Below are positions 17,964-28,124 of a DNA stretch of 64,000 nt, one piece after another. Source of the DNA: Caulobacter vibrioides (GTDB taxonomy: Bacteria; Pseudomonadota; Alphaproteobacteria; Caulobacterales; Caulobacteraceae); the NCBI RefSeq assembly GCF_002310375.3, contig NZ_CP023315.3:4024001-4088000 (forward strand). The letters are read 5' to 3'. Position 1 is the stretch's first letter; every line of letters starts with the position of its first letter. Made by a program: the position numbers and the translations under genes. Under the pieces are notes generated by a model. The model saw nothing but the letters and a program-made list of their open reading frames with translations, made no database searches and had not been told where the DNA came from.

Positions 17964-18381
17964 GTTCGTGCTGGATCCAGCCTTCGTGGCGACCTCGCAC
18001 GCGGTGATCGACCTGCCGCTTTGCGAGGTTCGGCTGCAGGATGACGCCCGCTATCCTTGGCTGGTGCTGATCCCGCGCCTGCCGGGGCTAAGGGAGCTGG
18101 AGGATCTGAGCACGAGCGATCGCGCCCAGCTTCTCGAAGAGACCATCCGCGCCGGATCAGCCGTGCGCGCGATCGGGGCGAGGCTGGAGCTCGCCGTCGC
18201 GAAGCTGAACATCGGGGCCCTGGGCAATGTCACCGCCCAGCTGCACGTTCACGTCGTCGGACGGCGCAGCGACGATCCCGCATGGCCAGGACCGGTCTGG
18301 GGCCATAGTCCCGCAACAGCTTATGACGCGGCGACCCGCAAGGCGGCCATCGCTGCGGCGCGCGAAGTCTTGGCCCCCTAA
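17956..18381 (+). CDS. HIT-domain protein
   Basis: 141 residues, starting at a GTG (17956) that overlaps the mch-like stop by eight bases. The nucleotide-binding signature is QLHVHVVGRRSDDPAWPGPVWG: the last two His of the canonical H-x-H-x-H are present, and the first is Gln. Family members hydrolyse or transfer nucleotidyl groups. This short form (PWLVLIPR near the N-terminus) is common in alphaproteobacteria. Translational coupling suggests co-expression with the CoA hydratase gene. Its stop overlaps that of the convergent secreted-protein gene. Confidence 0.88.
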   Translation: MAEFVLDPAFVATSHAVIDLPLCEVRLQDDARYPWLVLIPRLPGLRELEDLSTSDRAQLLEETIRAGSAVRAIGARLELAVAKLNIGALGNVTAQLHVHVVGRRSDDPAWPGPVWGHSPATAYDAATRKAAIAAAREVLAP

Positions 18382-19409
18382 CGCTTCTTTTTCGCGCTCT
18401 TGGCCGCCGTCGCCTTGCCTTTGCCCTTGCGGGCGGCGGTGGCCTTGGCCTTGCCCTTCTTGCCGGCCGAGGCCTTGGTCTTCTTGGCGGCGGCGGCGCA
18501 CTTGGCCTTGGCGGCCTTCAGCGCTTTGCCCTTCTTGCCCTTGGTCGAGCAGACGGCCTTGGCGGCGGGCGCGGGGCGGCTGGCGGCGACGCGCGGCGGC
18601 CAGACATAGGGGCCGCGCCCCTGCGCCTCATAGCCTGGTGGGGCCTGAGGCAGGATCCGCTCGGCCTGCACCGCCAGGCTGGAGCCGCTCTCATAGAGCT
18701 CGCCCGACCAGAACTCGTATCCCGCCCGGCGAAGGGTCAGCACGGCCGAATCGCCACCGCGCGGGCTAAACCGGGCGATGATCAGGTCGCCGTCCTGTCG
18801 CAAGTCGTCGATCAGGCCCGTAGAGCCCACCGAACCGGGCCGCCGCACGTCACGCCAGGCGCCTTCCAGTTCGCTCGCGCCGCCGGCCTTGTCGACAATC
18901 TGAAGCGCAAAAAGCTGCGTCCCATCGGCGCCGGTGACCTTCCAGCTGCCGTCCAGCGGACCTTGCAGGTTCTGAGCGGCCGCGACGGAGCCCTTGACGC
19001 GCAACTCGTAGATCTGGGCGGTCGTCATATAGGCGCCGGGCGTCGTCGGCGCCTCGGGCTCGGGCGGCGGGATCGGCAGGATGCGGCCGCGACGGCGCGG
19101 CGCAGGCGCGCTCGCCGTCTCGGCCGTCTCTTCGTCCAGGGCCTGGGCGCTCTGGGCGATCAGATCGGCCAGCGGATCGAGGGCTTCCGGCACTTGAGCA
19201 GGGTCCACCGTCGGCGGGACCGCCTGCGGCGCCGTACTGACCGGCGCATCGGAGACCGACGGGGTCGGAGCGGTCGGCCGGGCGCCGGGCGGGCCGCTCT
19301 GGGTCCCGAAGGTCGGCACATAGTCCGAGAGCGGGGGCATCGTCGGGGTCTGCTGCTGCGCCAGCGCGGGGCTGGCGACCAGGACGACGGAAAGAACGAT
19401 AGCCCGCAT
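18378..19409 (-). CDS. Secreted protein of unknown function with Lys/Ala-rich histone-like tail
   Basis: 343 residues from ATG 19409. Residues 1-18 (MRAIVLSVVLVASPALAQ) are a clear signal peptide. A Pro/Thr/Ala-rich linker follows to about residue 100, containing a basic PRRRGRILPIPPP patch. A folded-looking central part (TTAQIYELRVKGSVAAAQN, LDGSWKVTGADGTQLFALQI, LIIARFSPRGGDSAVLTLRR) looks beta-rich. The last 65 residues are a histone-H1-like tail of Lys, Ala and Gly with two or three Cys. The fold is not recognised. The tail is highly basic and exported, so binding to an acidic polymer such as LPS, DNA or teichuronic-like polymer is possible (inference only). Confidence 0.75.
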   Translation of the reverse strand: MRAIVLSVVLVASPALAQQQTPTMPPLSDYVPTFGTQSGPPGARPTAPTPSVSDAPVSTAPQAVPPTVDPAQVPEALDPLADLIAQSAQALDEETAETASAPAPRRRGRILPIPPPEPEAPTTPGAYMTTAQIYELRVKGSVAAAQNLQGPLDGSWKVTGADGTQLFALQIVDKAGGASELEGAWRDVRRPGSVGSTGLIDDLRQDGDLIIARFSPRGGDSAVLTLRRAGYEFWSGELYESGSSLAVQAERILPQAPPGYEAQGRGPYVWPPRVAASRPAPAAKAVCSTKGKKGKALKAAKAKCAAAAKKTKASAGKKGKAKATAARKGKGKATAAKSAKKKR

Positions 19410-19443
19410 AGAAACCTTCAACCGCCGCCTAACCTTGGGTCGC

Positions 19444-20331
19444 CTAACCTTGGGCAGACCGTCCCGAGATGGCCTCCGCCACCGCGACAAGACGCTCTGC
19501 CTGCGCCAGATGCAAGCGTTCGGCCATCTTTCCATCCACTCGCAGAGCGCCTTTGCCCGCATTTTCGGGCGCGTTGAAGGCCGCGATGACCGCAAGGCTC
19601 CAGGCCACGTCCTCGGGCGAGGGCGAGAAGACGCGATTGCAGATTTCCAGGTGCTTGGGATGGATCAGGGTCTTGCCGTCGAAGCCGAAATCGACGCCCT
19701 GCACGCAGACCGCCTCCAGGGCCGCCAGGTCCTCGATATCGTTGTGCACGCCGTCCAGGATCATCAGTCCGTGGGCCCGGGCGGCCGCGACCGACAAGGT
19801 CAGCAGGGGCAGGAACGGCGCGCGGTCCGGGGTCTGGCGGGCCCGCATCTCCTTGGCGAAATCATTGACGCCCATGACCCAGGCCGAAAGACGCGTGCCA
19901 TGCTTGGCCTCGGCGATCTCCCACAGATGGAAGGCCGCCTTCGCCGTCTCGATCATGGTCCACAGGCGCGTGCTGGGCGGGGCGGCGCTAAGGTGCTGGT
20001 CATAGAGGCGCACGTCGGCCGCGTCATTGACCTTGGGCACGAGCACCGCGTCAGGACCAGCCTCGGCCGCAGCGGCGAGGTCTTCCGCACCCCAGGGCGT
20101 ATCGATGCCATTGACCCGGATGACCACCTCGCGCGACCCGAACCCGCCCGCCTTGACCGCCGCCACGGCCGCATCGCGCGCCGCCGGCTTCATTTCGGGG
20201 GCCACCGCGTCTTCCAGGTCTAGAATGATGACGTCGGCGTCGAGGTTGCGGGCCTTTTCGACCGCCTTGGCGTTGGAGGCGGGCATGTAGAGGGCGCTGC
20301 GGCGCGGGCGGTTGGCTTGGGCGGTGGTCAT
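19444..20331 (-). CDS. CitE-like CoA-ester lyase / malyl-CoA thioesterase
   Basis: 295 residues of the HpcH/HpaI-CitE TIM-barrel family. Diagnostic segments are RSALYMPASNAKAVEKARNLDADVIILDLEDAV near the N-terminus, VPKVNDAADV, TMIETAKA (metal-binding Glu) and DGVHNDIEDL, then GFDGKTLIHPKHLEICN. Such enzymes cleave or hydrolyse malyl-CoA, beta-methylmalyl-CoA or citramalyl-CoA. The nearby mesaconyl-CoA hydratase-like gene would supply beta-methylmalyl-CoA, which favours an Mcl1/Mcl2-like role (inference). ATG at 20331 was preferred to upstream starts because the RRSALYMP strand follows about ten residues later. Confidence 0.87.
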   Translation of the reverse strand: MTTAQANRPRRSALYMPASNAKAVEKARNLDADVIILDLEDAVAPEMKPAARDAAVAAVKAGGFGSREVVIRVNGIDTPWGAEDLAAAAEAGPDAVLVPKVNDAADVRLYDQHLSAAPPSTRLWTMIETAKAAFHLWEIAEAKHGTRLSAWVMGVNDFAKEMRARQTPDRAPFLPLLTLSVAAARAHGLMILDGVHNDIEDLAALEAVCVQGVDFGFDGKTLIHPKHLEICNRVFSPSPEDVAWSLAVIAAFNAPENAGKGALRVDGKMAERLHLAQAERLVAVAEAISGRSAQG

Positions 20332-20466
20332 TGGAACTCCCCTGCGGTCTTTTATGCTTTGCGGCGACCTTAGCATTGCTGCGACGCAGCAGAAGCCTTC
20401 CCGATCAAATCATCGCCACGGGGAGGCGGCTTGTCGCTCGGCGGTCCTGAGCGCAGGATCGCGTCC

Positions 20467-20850
20467 ATGACCACCGCTCGCTATGACAAGACCGCCAAGA
20501 ACGTGCTCGGCCAGGAGCTGGTCCCCTGCTCGTTCGATCCGGTGACGGGTTTCTATCGCAACGGCTGCTGCGAGACCGGCCCGCACGATCTGGGGCTGCA
20601 CACCGTCTGCGCCGTGATGACCAGCGAGTTCCTGGCCTTCTCGAAAGCCCAGGGCAACGACCTCTCGACCCCGCGGCCGGAGATGGCCTTTCCGGGCCTG
20701 AAGCCGGGCGATCGCTGGTGCCTTTGCGCGGGGCGCTGGAAGGAGGCGCTGGACGCCGGCATGGCGCCGAAGGTCGTGCTGGAGGCGACGCACGAAGAGA
20801 TGCTGGCCGTCGTGCCGCTGGGCGTGCTCAAGGACCACGCCAAGGCCTGA
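20467..20850 (+). CDS. DUF2237 family protein
   Basis: 127 residues. Family signature features are NVLGQELVPCSFDPVTGFYRNGCC, GLHTVCAVMTSEFLAFSKAQGNDLSTP and PGLKPGDRWCLCAGRW. Six Cys residues, some paired (CC, CLC), may bind a metal or form disulphides. Members are found across bacteria and algae; the function is not established. Start ATG 20467 is the conserved one. The stop codon abuts that of the convergent thpR with no gap. Confidence 0.9.
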   Translation: MTTARYDKTAKNVLGQELVPCSFDPVTGFYRNGCCETGPHDLGLHTVCAVMTSEFLAFSKAQGNDLSTPRPEMAFPGLKPGDRWCLCAGRWKEALDAGMAPKVVLEATHEEMLAVVPLGVLKDHAKA

Positions 20851-21390
20851 TCAGAGTCCGAGCGGGTACTCGCGCTCCAGCCGATAGGCCGAGCCTTCGC
20901 GCGTCTGCCAGCTGGAATAGAGGCCGAAGCGATCGACCCTGAACGCGGGCGAGCGCAGCAGGTTGTTGGCCTGCAGCCATGAGCCGACCTCGGGAACCGA
21001 GGGCCGCTTCAGGTAGGCCAGTGTCACGTGCGGGGTATAGAGGCGGCTCTCCGGCTTGAGGCCTGCGGCTCGAGCCGCGCGCTCATGGCCTTTCTGCAGC
21101 TGGCGGAGGGCCGCGCTCTCGGCAACGCCCGCCCAGACCGCGTGGAGGTCGGCGCCCTCGCCGAAACAGCCCGCGCCGGCCAGCTCCAGATCGAAGGCCG
21201 GCGAAACGATCTGCGCCAGCGCCTCATCGAGGTCGGCCGCGACATCCTCGGCCACGTCGCCGACGAACCGCAGGGTGATGTGAAACGCCTCCAGAGGCCG
21301 CCAGCGCGCACCCTCGATCCCGGCCTGCCGGGGCAGCAGGCCTTGGCCGATCTGCGGCGGGATGGTGATGGCGGTGAAGAGGCGGATCAT
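20851..21390 (-). CDS. thpR: RNA 2',3'-cyclic phosphodiesterase
   Basis: 179 residues of the 2H phosphoesterase superfamily. The two HxT motifs are FHITLRFVGD near residue 38 and YTPHVTLAYL near residue 120. It opens 2',3'-cyclic phosphate RNA ends to 2'-phosphates and was first described for its 2'-5' ligase activity. The opening MIRLFTAITIPP is typical. It is followed upstream on the same strand by the aldo-keto reductase gene (13 bases between them), so the two may be co-transcribed. Confidence 0.92.
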   Translation of the reverse strand: MIRLFTAITIPPQIGQGLLPRQAGIEGARWRPLEAFHITLRFVGDVAEDVAADLDEALAQIVSPAFDLELAGAGCFGEGADLHAVWAGVAESAALRQLQKGHERAARAAGLKPESRLYTPHVTLAYLKRPSVPEVGSWLQANNLLRSPAFRVDRFGLYSSWQTREGSAYRLEREYPLGL

Positions 21391-21403
21391 GTCGCGGGCG
21401 GGC

Positions 21404-22456
21404 CTAGGGGCAGGGATTGGGGTGACGCAGGTGGATGGCCTCGACGGCCTTTTCCAGCGCGTCGGTCCAGGCGATGTCGAAGGCGTCGATATTGGTCTTC
21501 AGCTGATCCATCGAGGTGGCGCCGATGATGGTGGCGGTGACGAACGGCCGCGCATCGCAGAACTTCAGGGCCAGCTGAGCCGGGTCGAGGCCATGGGCGC
21601 GGGCCAGATCGACATAGTCCCGGAACGCCTCAAGCGCGCCCGGACCCTCATAGCGCTGCATGCGGTCATAGAGCGCCTTGCGCGAGCCCGCCGGCAGGGC
21701 GCCGTCCAGGTACTTGCCCGTCAGCTGGCCCTGGGCCAGGGGGGAATAGGCCAACAGGCCCACCTGCTCGCGCATGGCGATCTCGGCCAGGCCGTATTCG
21801 AAGGTGCGGTTGGCCAGGTGGTAGGCGTTCTGGATCGAGGCGATGCGCGGCAGGCCGCGCGTATCGCTCTCAGACAGGAAGCGCATCACGCCCCAGGGAA
21901 ACTCGTTCGAGACCCCGACATGGCGGATATTGCCCTTCTGAACATGGGCGTCCAGCGCCAGCAGGATGTCGCCGAAGCTCTCGAATTCGAGGCTGTAGTC
22001 CTTGAAGGTCTGGCCGCCGAACACCCGCACCCGGCGATCAGGCCAGTGCAGCTGATAAAGATCCAGATAGTCGGTCCCCAGGCGACGCAGCGAGCCCTCG
22101 ACCGCCTCGTCGATCTGGGCCTTGGTCTGACGCGTGACGGCGCCGTCCTTCCGTAGCCACGGCAGGCCGCCGAACGCCGCGCCTTGGCCGGCGACCTTTG
22201 AGGCGAGCACGATCTCCGAGCGCTTTCCGGTCTTGCGCAGCCACGAGCCGATATAGGTCTCGGTCAGGCCCTGGGTCTCGGGATTGGGCGGGCTGGCGTA
22301 GAGTTCGGCCGTATCCCAGAAGTTCACGCCCCGGCTCAGCGCATAGTCCATCTGCTCATGGGCCTCGGCCTCGGAGTTCTGCGAACCCCAGGTCATGGTC
22401 CCAAGGCAGCAACGCGACACCATCACGTCCGTCCGGCCAAGCTTGGCGTATTCCAT
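21404..22456 (-). CDS. Aldo-keto reductase (Tas-like)
   Basis: 350 residues. NADPH-dependent (alpha/beta)8 barrel reductase. Catalytic tetrad residues appear in FWDTAELYASPP (Asp, Tyr), VLASKVAG (Lys) and DLYQLHWPDRR (His). The long loop with VRVFGGQTFKDYSLEFESFG and the N-terminal MEYAKLGRTDVMVSRCCLGTMTWG are typical of the Tas/YajO subgroup. ATG 22456 is preceded by AAAAGAGGCATC, a fair ribosome site; upstream in-frame sequence is unlikely. The substrate is unknown. Divergent from the BI-1 gene. Confidence 0.92.
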   Translation of the reverse strand: MEYAKLGRTDVMVSRCCLGTMTWGSQNSEAEAHEQMDYALSRGVNFWDTAELYASPPNPETQGLTETYIGSWLRKTGKRSEIVLASKVAGQGAAFGGLPWLRKDGAVTRQTKAQIDEAVEGSLRRLGTDYLDLYQLHWPDRRVRVFGGQTFKDYSLEFESFGDILLALDAHVQKGNIRHVGVSNEFPWGVMRFLSESDTRGLPRIASIQNAYHLANRTFEYGLAEIAMREQVGLLAYSPLAQGQLTGKYLDGALPAGSRKALYDRMQRYEGPGALEAFRDYVDLARAHGLDPAQLALKFCDARPFVTATIIGATSMDQLKTNIDAFDIAWTDALEKAVEAIHLRHPNPCP

Positions 22457-22616
22457 CGGGGATGCCTCTTTTTCGCGGGACCAGCGTTGTAGGAGGGCGC
22501 ACGGGCGCATCGCAAGATGGACGCTAGGAAAGGCATGCCCGTCCTGCTTTCGCGAACGCATACCATGAACGCACCGGGTGGGGGATTGCGTCCCGGCGCG
22601 CGACACACGATATTCG

Positions 22617-22641
22617 AGGAGCGTCCATGGTGGACGCCTAG
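22617..22641 (+). promoter_or_regulatory. Four-codon upstream ORF with strong ribosome site before the BI-1 gene
   Basis: AGGAG at 22617-22621 sits five bases before ATG-GTG-GAC-GCC-TAG (22627-22641). The tiny ORF lies inside a GCGTCCA-TGG-TGGACGC hairpin (22621-22637) and ends 16 bases before the BI-1 start codon, in a different frame. It could regulate translation of the downstream gene by ribosome loading or re-initiation. Confidence 0.4.
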
Positions 22642-22657
22642 CTCAAGGGCTTTTTCG

Positions 22658-23410
22658 ATGAACGACTTCAACCGCGGCTATGCGCGCTCGATCCCGGCGG
22701 ATCGCGCCGACATGTCGGTTGACGCCGGCCTGCGCAAATTCATGCTCGGCGTCTACAACAAGGTGGCGCTGGGTCTGGTGGTATCCGGCGCTCTCGCCTA
22801 CGCCACCTCGTCCGTCCCGGCTGTCCGCGACCTTCTGTTCGTGGTGCAGGGCGGCCGTCTCGCCGGCGTGACTCCTCTCTACATGGTGGTGGCCTTCGCG
22901 CCGCTGGTTCTGATGCTGGTCGCGGGCTTCGCGATGCGCAACCCCAAGCCCCAGACGGCCGGCGCGTTGTACTGGACGATCGTCTCGCTGATCGGCGCGT
23001 CGCTGGGTTCGGTGATGCTGCGCTACACGGGCGAGTCGGTCGCGGCGACCTTCTTCGTGACCGCCACGGCGTTCGGCGGCCTCAGCCTGTTTGGTTACAC
23101 CACCAAGAAGGACCTGACCGGCTTCGGCAGCTTCCTGATGATGGGCGTGATCGGCCTGGTCGTCGCCTCGCTGGTCAGCATCTTCCTGAAGAGCCCCGCG
23201 CTGATGTTCGCCATCAACGTGCTGGGCGTGTTCATCTTCTCGGGCCTGATCGCCTATGACACCCAGCGCCTGAAGATGACCTATTACGAAATGGGCGGCG
23301 ACCGCGCGTCCATGGCGGTGGCGACTAATTTCGGCGCGCTGAGCCTCTACATCAACTTCATCAACCTCTTCCAGTTCCTGCTGTCGTTCCTGGGCGGCAA
23401 CCGGGACTAA
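22658..23410 (+). CDS. Bax inhibitor-1/YccA family membrane protein
   Basis: 250 residues with seven predicted membrane segments. The family-specific parts are RKFMLGVYNKVALGLVVSGALAY at the first helix and YDTQRLKMTYYEMGG with the FGALSLYINFINLFQFLLSFLGG end. BI-1 proteins in bacteria are proposed pH-sensitive calcium leak channels or interact with FtsH quality control; the conserved C-terminal Asp (AYDTQ) is present. The start follows AAGGG at nine bases and a short leader ORF. A strong intrinsic terminator follows 35 bases after the stop, so it is a single-gene transcript. Confidence 0.92.
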   Translation: MNDFNRGYARSIPADRADMSVDAGLRKFMLGVYNKVALGLVVSGALAYATSSVPAVRDLLFVVQGGRLAGVTPLYMVVAFAPLVLMLVAGFAMRNPKPQTAGALYWTIVSLIGASLGSVMLRYTGESVAATFFVTATAFGGLSLFGYTTKKDLTGFGSFLMMGVIGLVVASLVSIFLKSPALMFAINVLGVFIFSGLIAYDTQRLKMTYYEMGGDRASMAVATNFGALSLYINFINLFQFLLSFLGGNRD

Positions 23411-23444
23411 GATGAAAGAGTTCATCGCCAAGCGATGACGCAGG

Positions 23445-23474
23445 GCCCCGGCGGATCACCGCCGGGGCTTTTTC
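23445..23474 (+). terminator. Intrinsic terminator after the BI-1 gene
   Basis: Perfect 10-base stem GCCCCGGCGG / CCGCCGGGGC with ATCA loop, followed by TTTTTC. One of the strongest terminators in the window. The DUF2794 gene converges on it from the other side. Confidence 0.93.
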
Positions 23475-23494
23475 TTCGCCGGTCGCCCGGCGGT

Positions 23495-23827
23495 TCAGTC
23501 GATGACCGAGAACTTGCCCTTCTCGAAGACGCGCAGCACCAGGGCCAGCTCATGGCCGCGCTTGAGGATCTGGCCGCCTTGGCCATAGACGGCCCAGGCG
23601 CCTTGCTTGCGCGCCAGAGCCGGGCGCTTTTCCACCCGGTAGAGCGGCGCCTCGGCCGCATGGCGAAAGATGGAAAACACGGCGCTTTCGGATAGCCCCG
23701 CGATGCCGTAGTCGCGCCACTCCCCCGCCGCCACCATGCGGCCGTAGAGGCGCATCAGCTGGTCGAGCTCGCGCCGCTCGAAGAAAACAACGCCGCCGAC
23801 GGGCGCGGATGACGACTCCAAAGCCAT
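23495..23827 (-). CDS. DUF2794 family protein
   Basis: 110 residues. Compact alphaproteobacterial family recognised by VVFFERRELDQLMRLYGRMVAAGEWRDYGI, AVFSIFRHAAEAPLYRVEK and the end RVFEKGKFSVID. The function is unknown; the sequence looks cytoplasmic and mixed alpha/beta without metal motifs. It is a single-gene unit, convergent with BI-1, and its promoter side faces the gene-free stretch that holds two small-RNA candidates. Confidence 0.9.
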   Translation of the reverse strand: MALESSSAPVGGVVFFERRELDQLMRLYGRMVAAGEWRDYGIAGLSESAVFSIFRHAAEAPLYRVEKRPALARKQGAWAVYGQGGQILKRGHELALVLRVFEKGKFSVID

Positions 23828-23971
23828 CGTTGGAATCTAGCGCTAAATCGGCGGATTGAAACCATCCGTGTCGCGACGGTCACGTCCGCCCGAAATGCTA
23901 CGCCCCTGTCACGGTGCGCCCCGATATCACCTTAATTCGGTCGTTCGCCCGCCCGTTTGCAGGTCGATAAC

Positions 23972-24114
23972 ACTCATGTCGGCTGATCGGACGCCCTGTG
24001 GTCCAGGATCCTGAACAGCCCCCCCAGCCCCCCAGATCATGGGCCGGTCAGCCGACAAACCTATACCCCCCGAGATGAGCCCGCGCGGACCTCCCCCCAC
24101 CGCGCGGGCTTTTT
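23972..24114 (+). ncRNA. Candidate small RNA 1 with C-rich loops
   Basis: A GATAAC box at 23966-23971 would place the start near 23977. The 9-base stem GTCGGCTGA (23978-23986) / TCAGCCGAC (24048-24056) encloses CAGCCCCCCCAGCCC at 24016-24030. A terminator follows: AGCCCGCGCGG / CCGCGCGGGCT (24078-24110) with loop ACCTCCCCCCA and a T-run. C-rich exposed loops matching anti-Shine-Dalgarno sequence are typical of alphaproteobacterial regulatory sRNAs. There is no ORF. The same plan recurs 239 bases downstream. Length about 140 bases; the exact ends are not defined. Confidence 0.65.
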
Positions 24115-24211
24115 CGCGCGTCGCGTACGGCCAGCGCCGCAAGAGGGTCACACCCCGCCGTGAAACGACCTTGTTTTGGTCGATCCCCCGCCCGGTTAGG
24201 CCGCGATAAGA

Positions 24212-24333
24212 GAAGGGTCGAAAGCGACCGGACCGGGTCCTGACCAGCCCCCCCAGCCCTCCCGGTCACCAACCGTCGTCTTCGGCTTGCAAAGGACCCG
24301 CGCGGCTCGTCCCCTCCAGCCGCGCGGGTTTCC
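24212..24333 (+). ncRNA. Candidate small RNA 2, paralogue of candidate 1
   Basis: The upstream boxes GGTCG, CCCGCCCG and GATAAG (24178, 24187, 24205) have exactly the spacing seen in candidate 1. The RNA begins with a GGTCG-AAAG-CGACC hairpin (24216-24229), then GACCGGG / CCCGGTC (24231-24267) enclosing CAGCCCCCCCAGCCC, and ends with CCCGCGCGGCT / AGCCGCGCGGG (24297-24328) with loop CGTCCCCTCC and TTTCC. The promoter boxes and C-rich segment are conserved while the stems differ but still pair, which argues for selection on structure. Read on the plus strand, ending just before the convergent DUF1223 gene. Confidence 0.65.
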
Positions 24334-24350
24334 TTGTCCGTTTTTCGGAA

Positions 24351-25085
24351 TCAGCGCTTGGCGTCGCTGGGGCTCTGCAGGACGCCCAGGATCCGGCCGC
24401 CCTTGGCGCCCTGGACCAGCACCACCGTCACCAGATCCGCGTCGTTGGCCGCAGGCAGGCGATAGAGCTTGGGCTTGCCGGCCCAGGGGCCCAGCCGCAC
24501 CAGTTCGCGGACGACATTGCGGTGAACCAGGGTCTGACCCTTGTTGTCGCCGCGCTTGATGGCGATGTCCTGCTCGCGCGGGTCGTAGCGCACCAGCCAG
24601 ACCTCGCCGCCGCCGCGCGGAGCCGGACCCGAACCGACCGCGACGCGGGCCGCGCCGATGAACTGCATGTCCGGCGGGTTCAGGCGAGCGCGAGCGGCCG
24701 TCTTCACCAGGTCCTCGACCGCTTCGGCCTTGGTTCCCGAGGCCTGAACGCGGCCGGCCACGACCATCTGCGGGGTGGGCACGTCGCGCAGGGCGAACTT
24801 CTTGGCGTAGGCGCGCTGGCGTTCGGCGAAGACCGGCTTGGCGAAGGTGTCCTTCCAGCCCAGATAGTCCCAGTAGTCGACCGCATAGGTCAGGGCCAGG
24901 ACCCCGTCCTGCTTGGCGAGGTCGGCGGCGACCTGATTGGCCTTGCCGCACGACGAGCAGCCTTGAGCCGTAAAGAGCTCGACCACCACGGGCGGTTTTT
25001 GAGCCCACGCGACACCCCCCCACGACAGGGTGGCGACGACGCCGGACAAAACCAGGCTGAACAGGGAAAGGGCGGCCTTACGCAT
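24351..25085 (-). CDS. DUF1223 exported thioredoxin-like protein
   Basis: 244 residues. Residues 1-28 form a signal peptide (MRKAALSLFSLVL then WGGVAWAQ). The mature part starts VVVELFTAQGCSSCGKANQ, a thioredoxin-like strand and CxxC-type site with CSSC, then LTYAVDYWDYLGWKDTF and VPTPQMVVAGR, as in the DUF1223 family. A periplasmic redox role is possible, but the family's function is unproven. ATG 25085 was chosen over an upstream GTG. It is convergent with the small-RNA candidates and stands alone. Confidence 0.88.
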   Translation of the reverse strand: MRKAALSLFSLVLSGVVATLSWGGVAWAQKPPVVVELFTAQGCSSCGKANQVAADLAKQDGVLALTYAVDYWDYLGWKDTFAKPVFAERQRAYAKKFALRDVPTPQMVVAGRVQASGTKAEAVEDLVKTAARARLNPPDMQFIGAARVAVGSGPAPRGGGEVWLVRYDPREQDIAIKRGDNKGQTLVHRNVVRELVRLGPWAGKPKLYRLPAANDADLVTVVLVQGAKGGRILGVLQSPSDAKR

Positions 25086-25195
25086 TGAGCGCACTTAAGC
25101 CAAGAACGCCCCGCTTAGCCGTTCACGAGGCCGTGAATAGCGGTGTCATATGGGGAGAAAGCGAGCCGACACCGTTGTCAGTTCGCGCCACACAC

Positions 25196-25226
25196 GAAAA
25201 CGGCCGGCCCCGCGAGGGACCGGCCG
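25196..25226 (-). terminator. Intrinsic terminator of acnA
   Basis: On the minus strand CGGCCGG pairs with CCGGCCG (plus positions 25201-25207 and 25220-25226), followed by TTTTCG. It lies 28 bases beyond the acnA stop codon. Confidence 0.8.
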
Positions 25227-25253
25227 CCTTTTCGGGTCGCTTGAACGCGCGGC

Positions 25254-27941
<2,688 letters not shown>

Positions 27942-28124
27942 TTTCAAGGATCCTTCTCTGTCCACGGCCGCCCGAAAACCACTCCCGGAATCACGCGCAG
28001 ATCGGAAGGGACACACAGGTTCCGCCTCCGCGCCGCGTACCACCCTGAACGACTGGAGGGGGGCGACCGGCCGCTTCTTAGCGCCGCCGTCGACCAACGT
28101 CCATGTTACGTGCGGGGTCTTGGT

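Noticed and set aside
23930..24335. Identity of the C-rich RNA candidates as GsrN
   Set aside because: GsrN transcription depends on sigma-T, whose GGAAC-type -35 box is not present at either unit.
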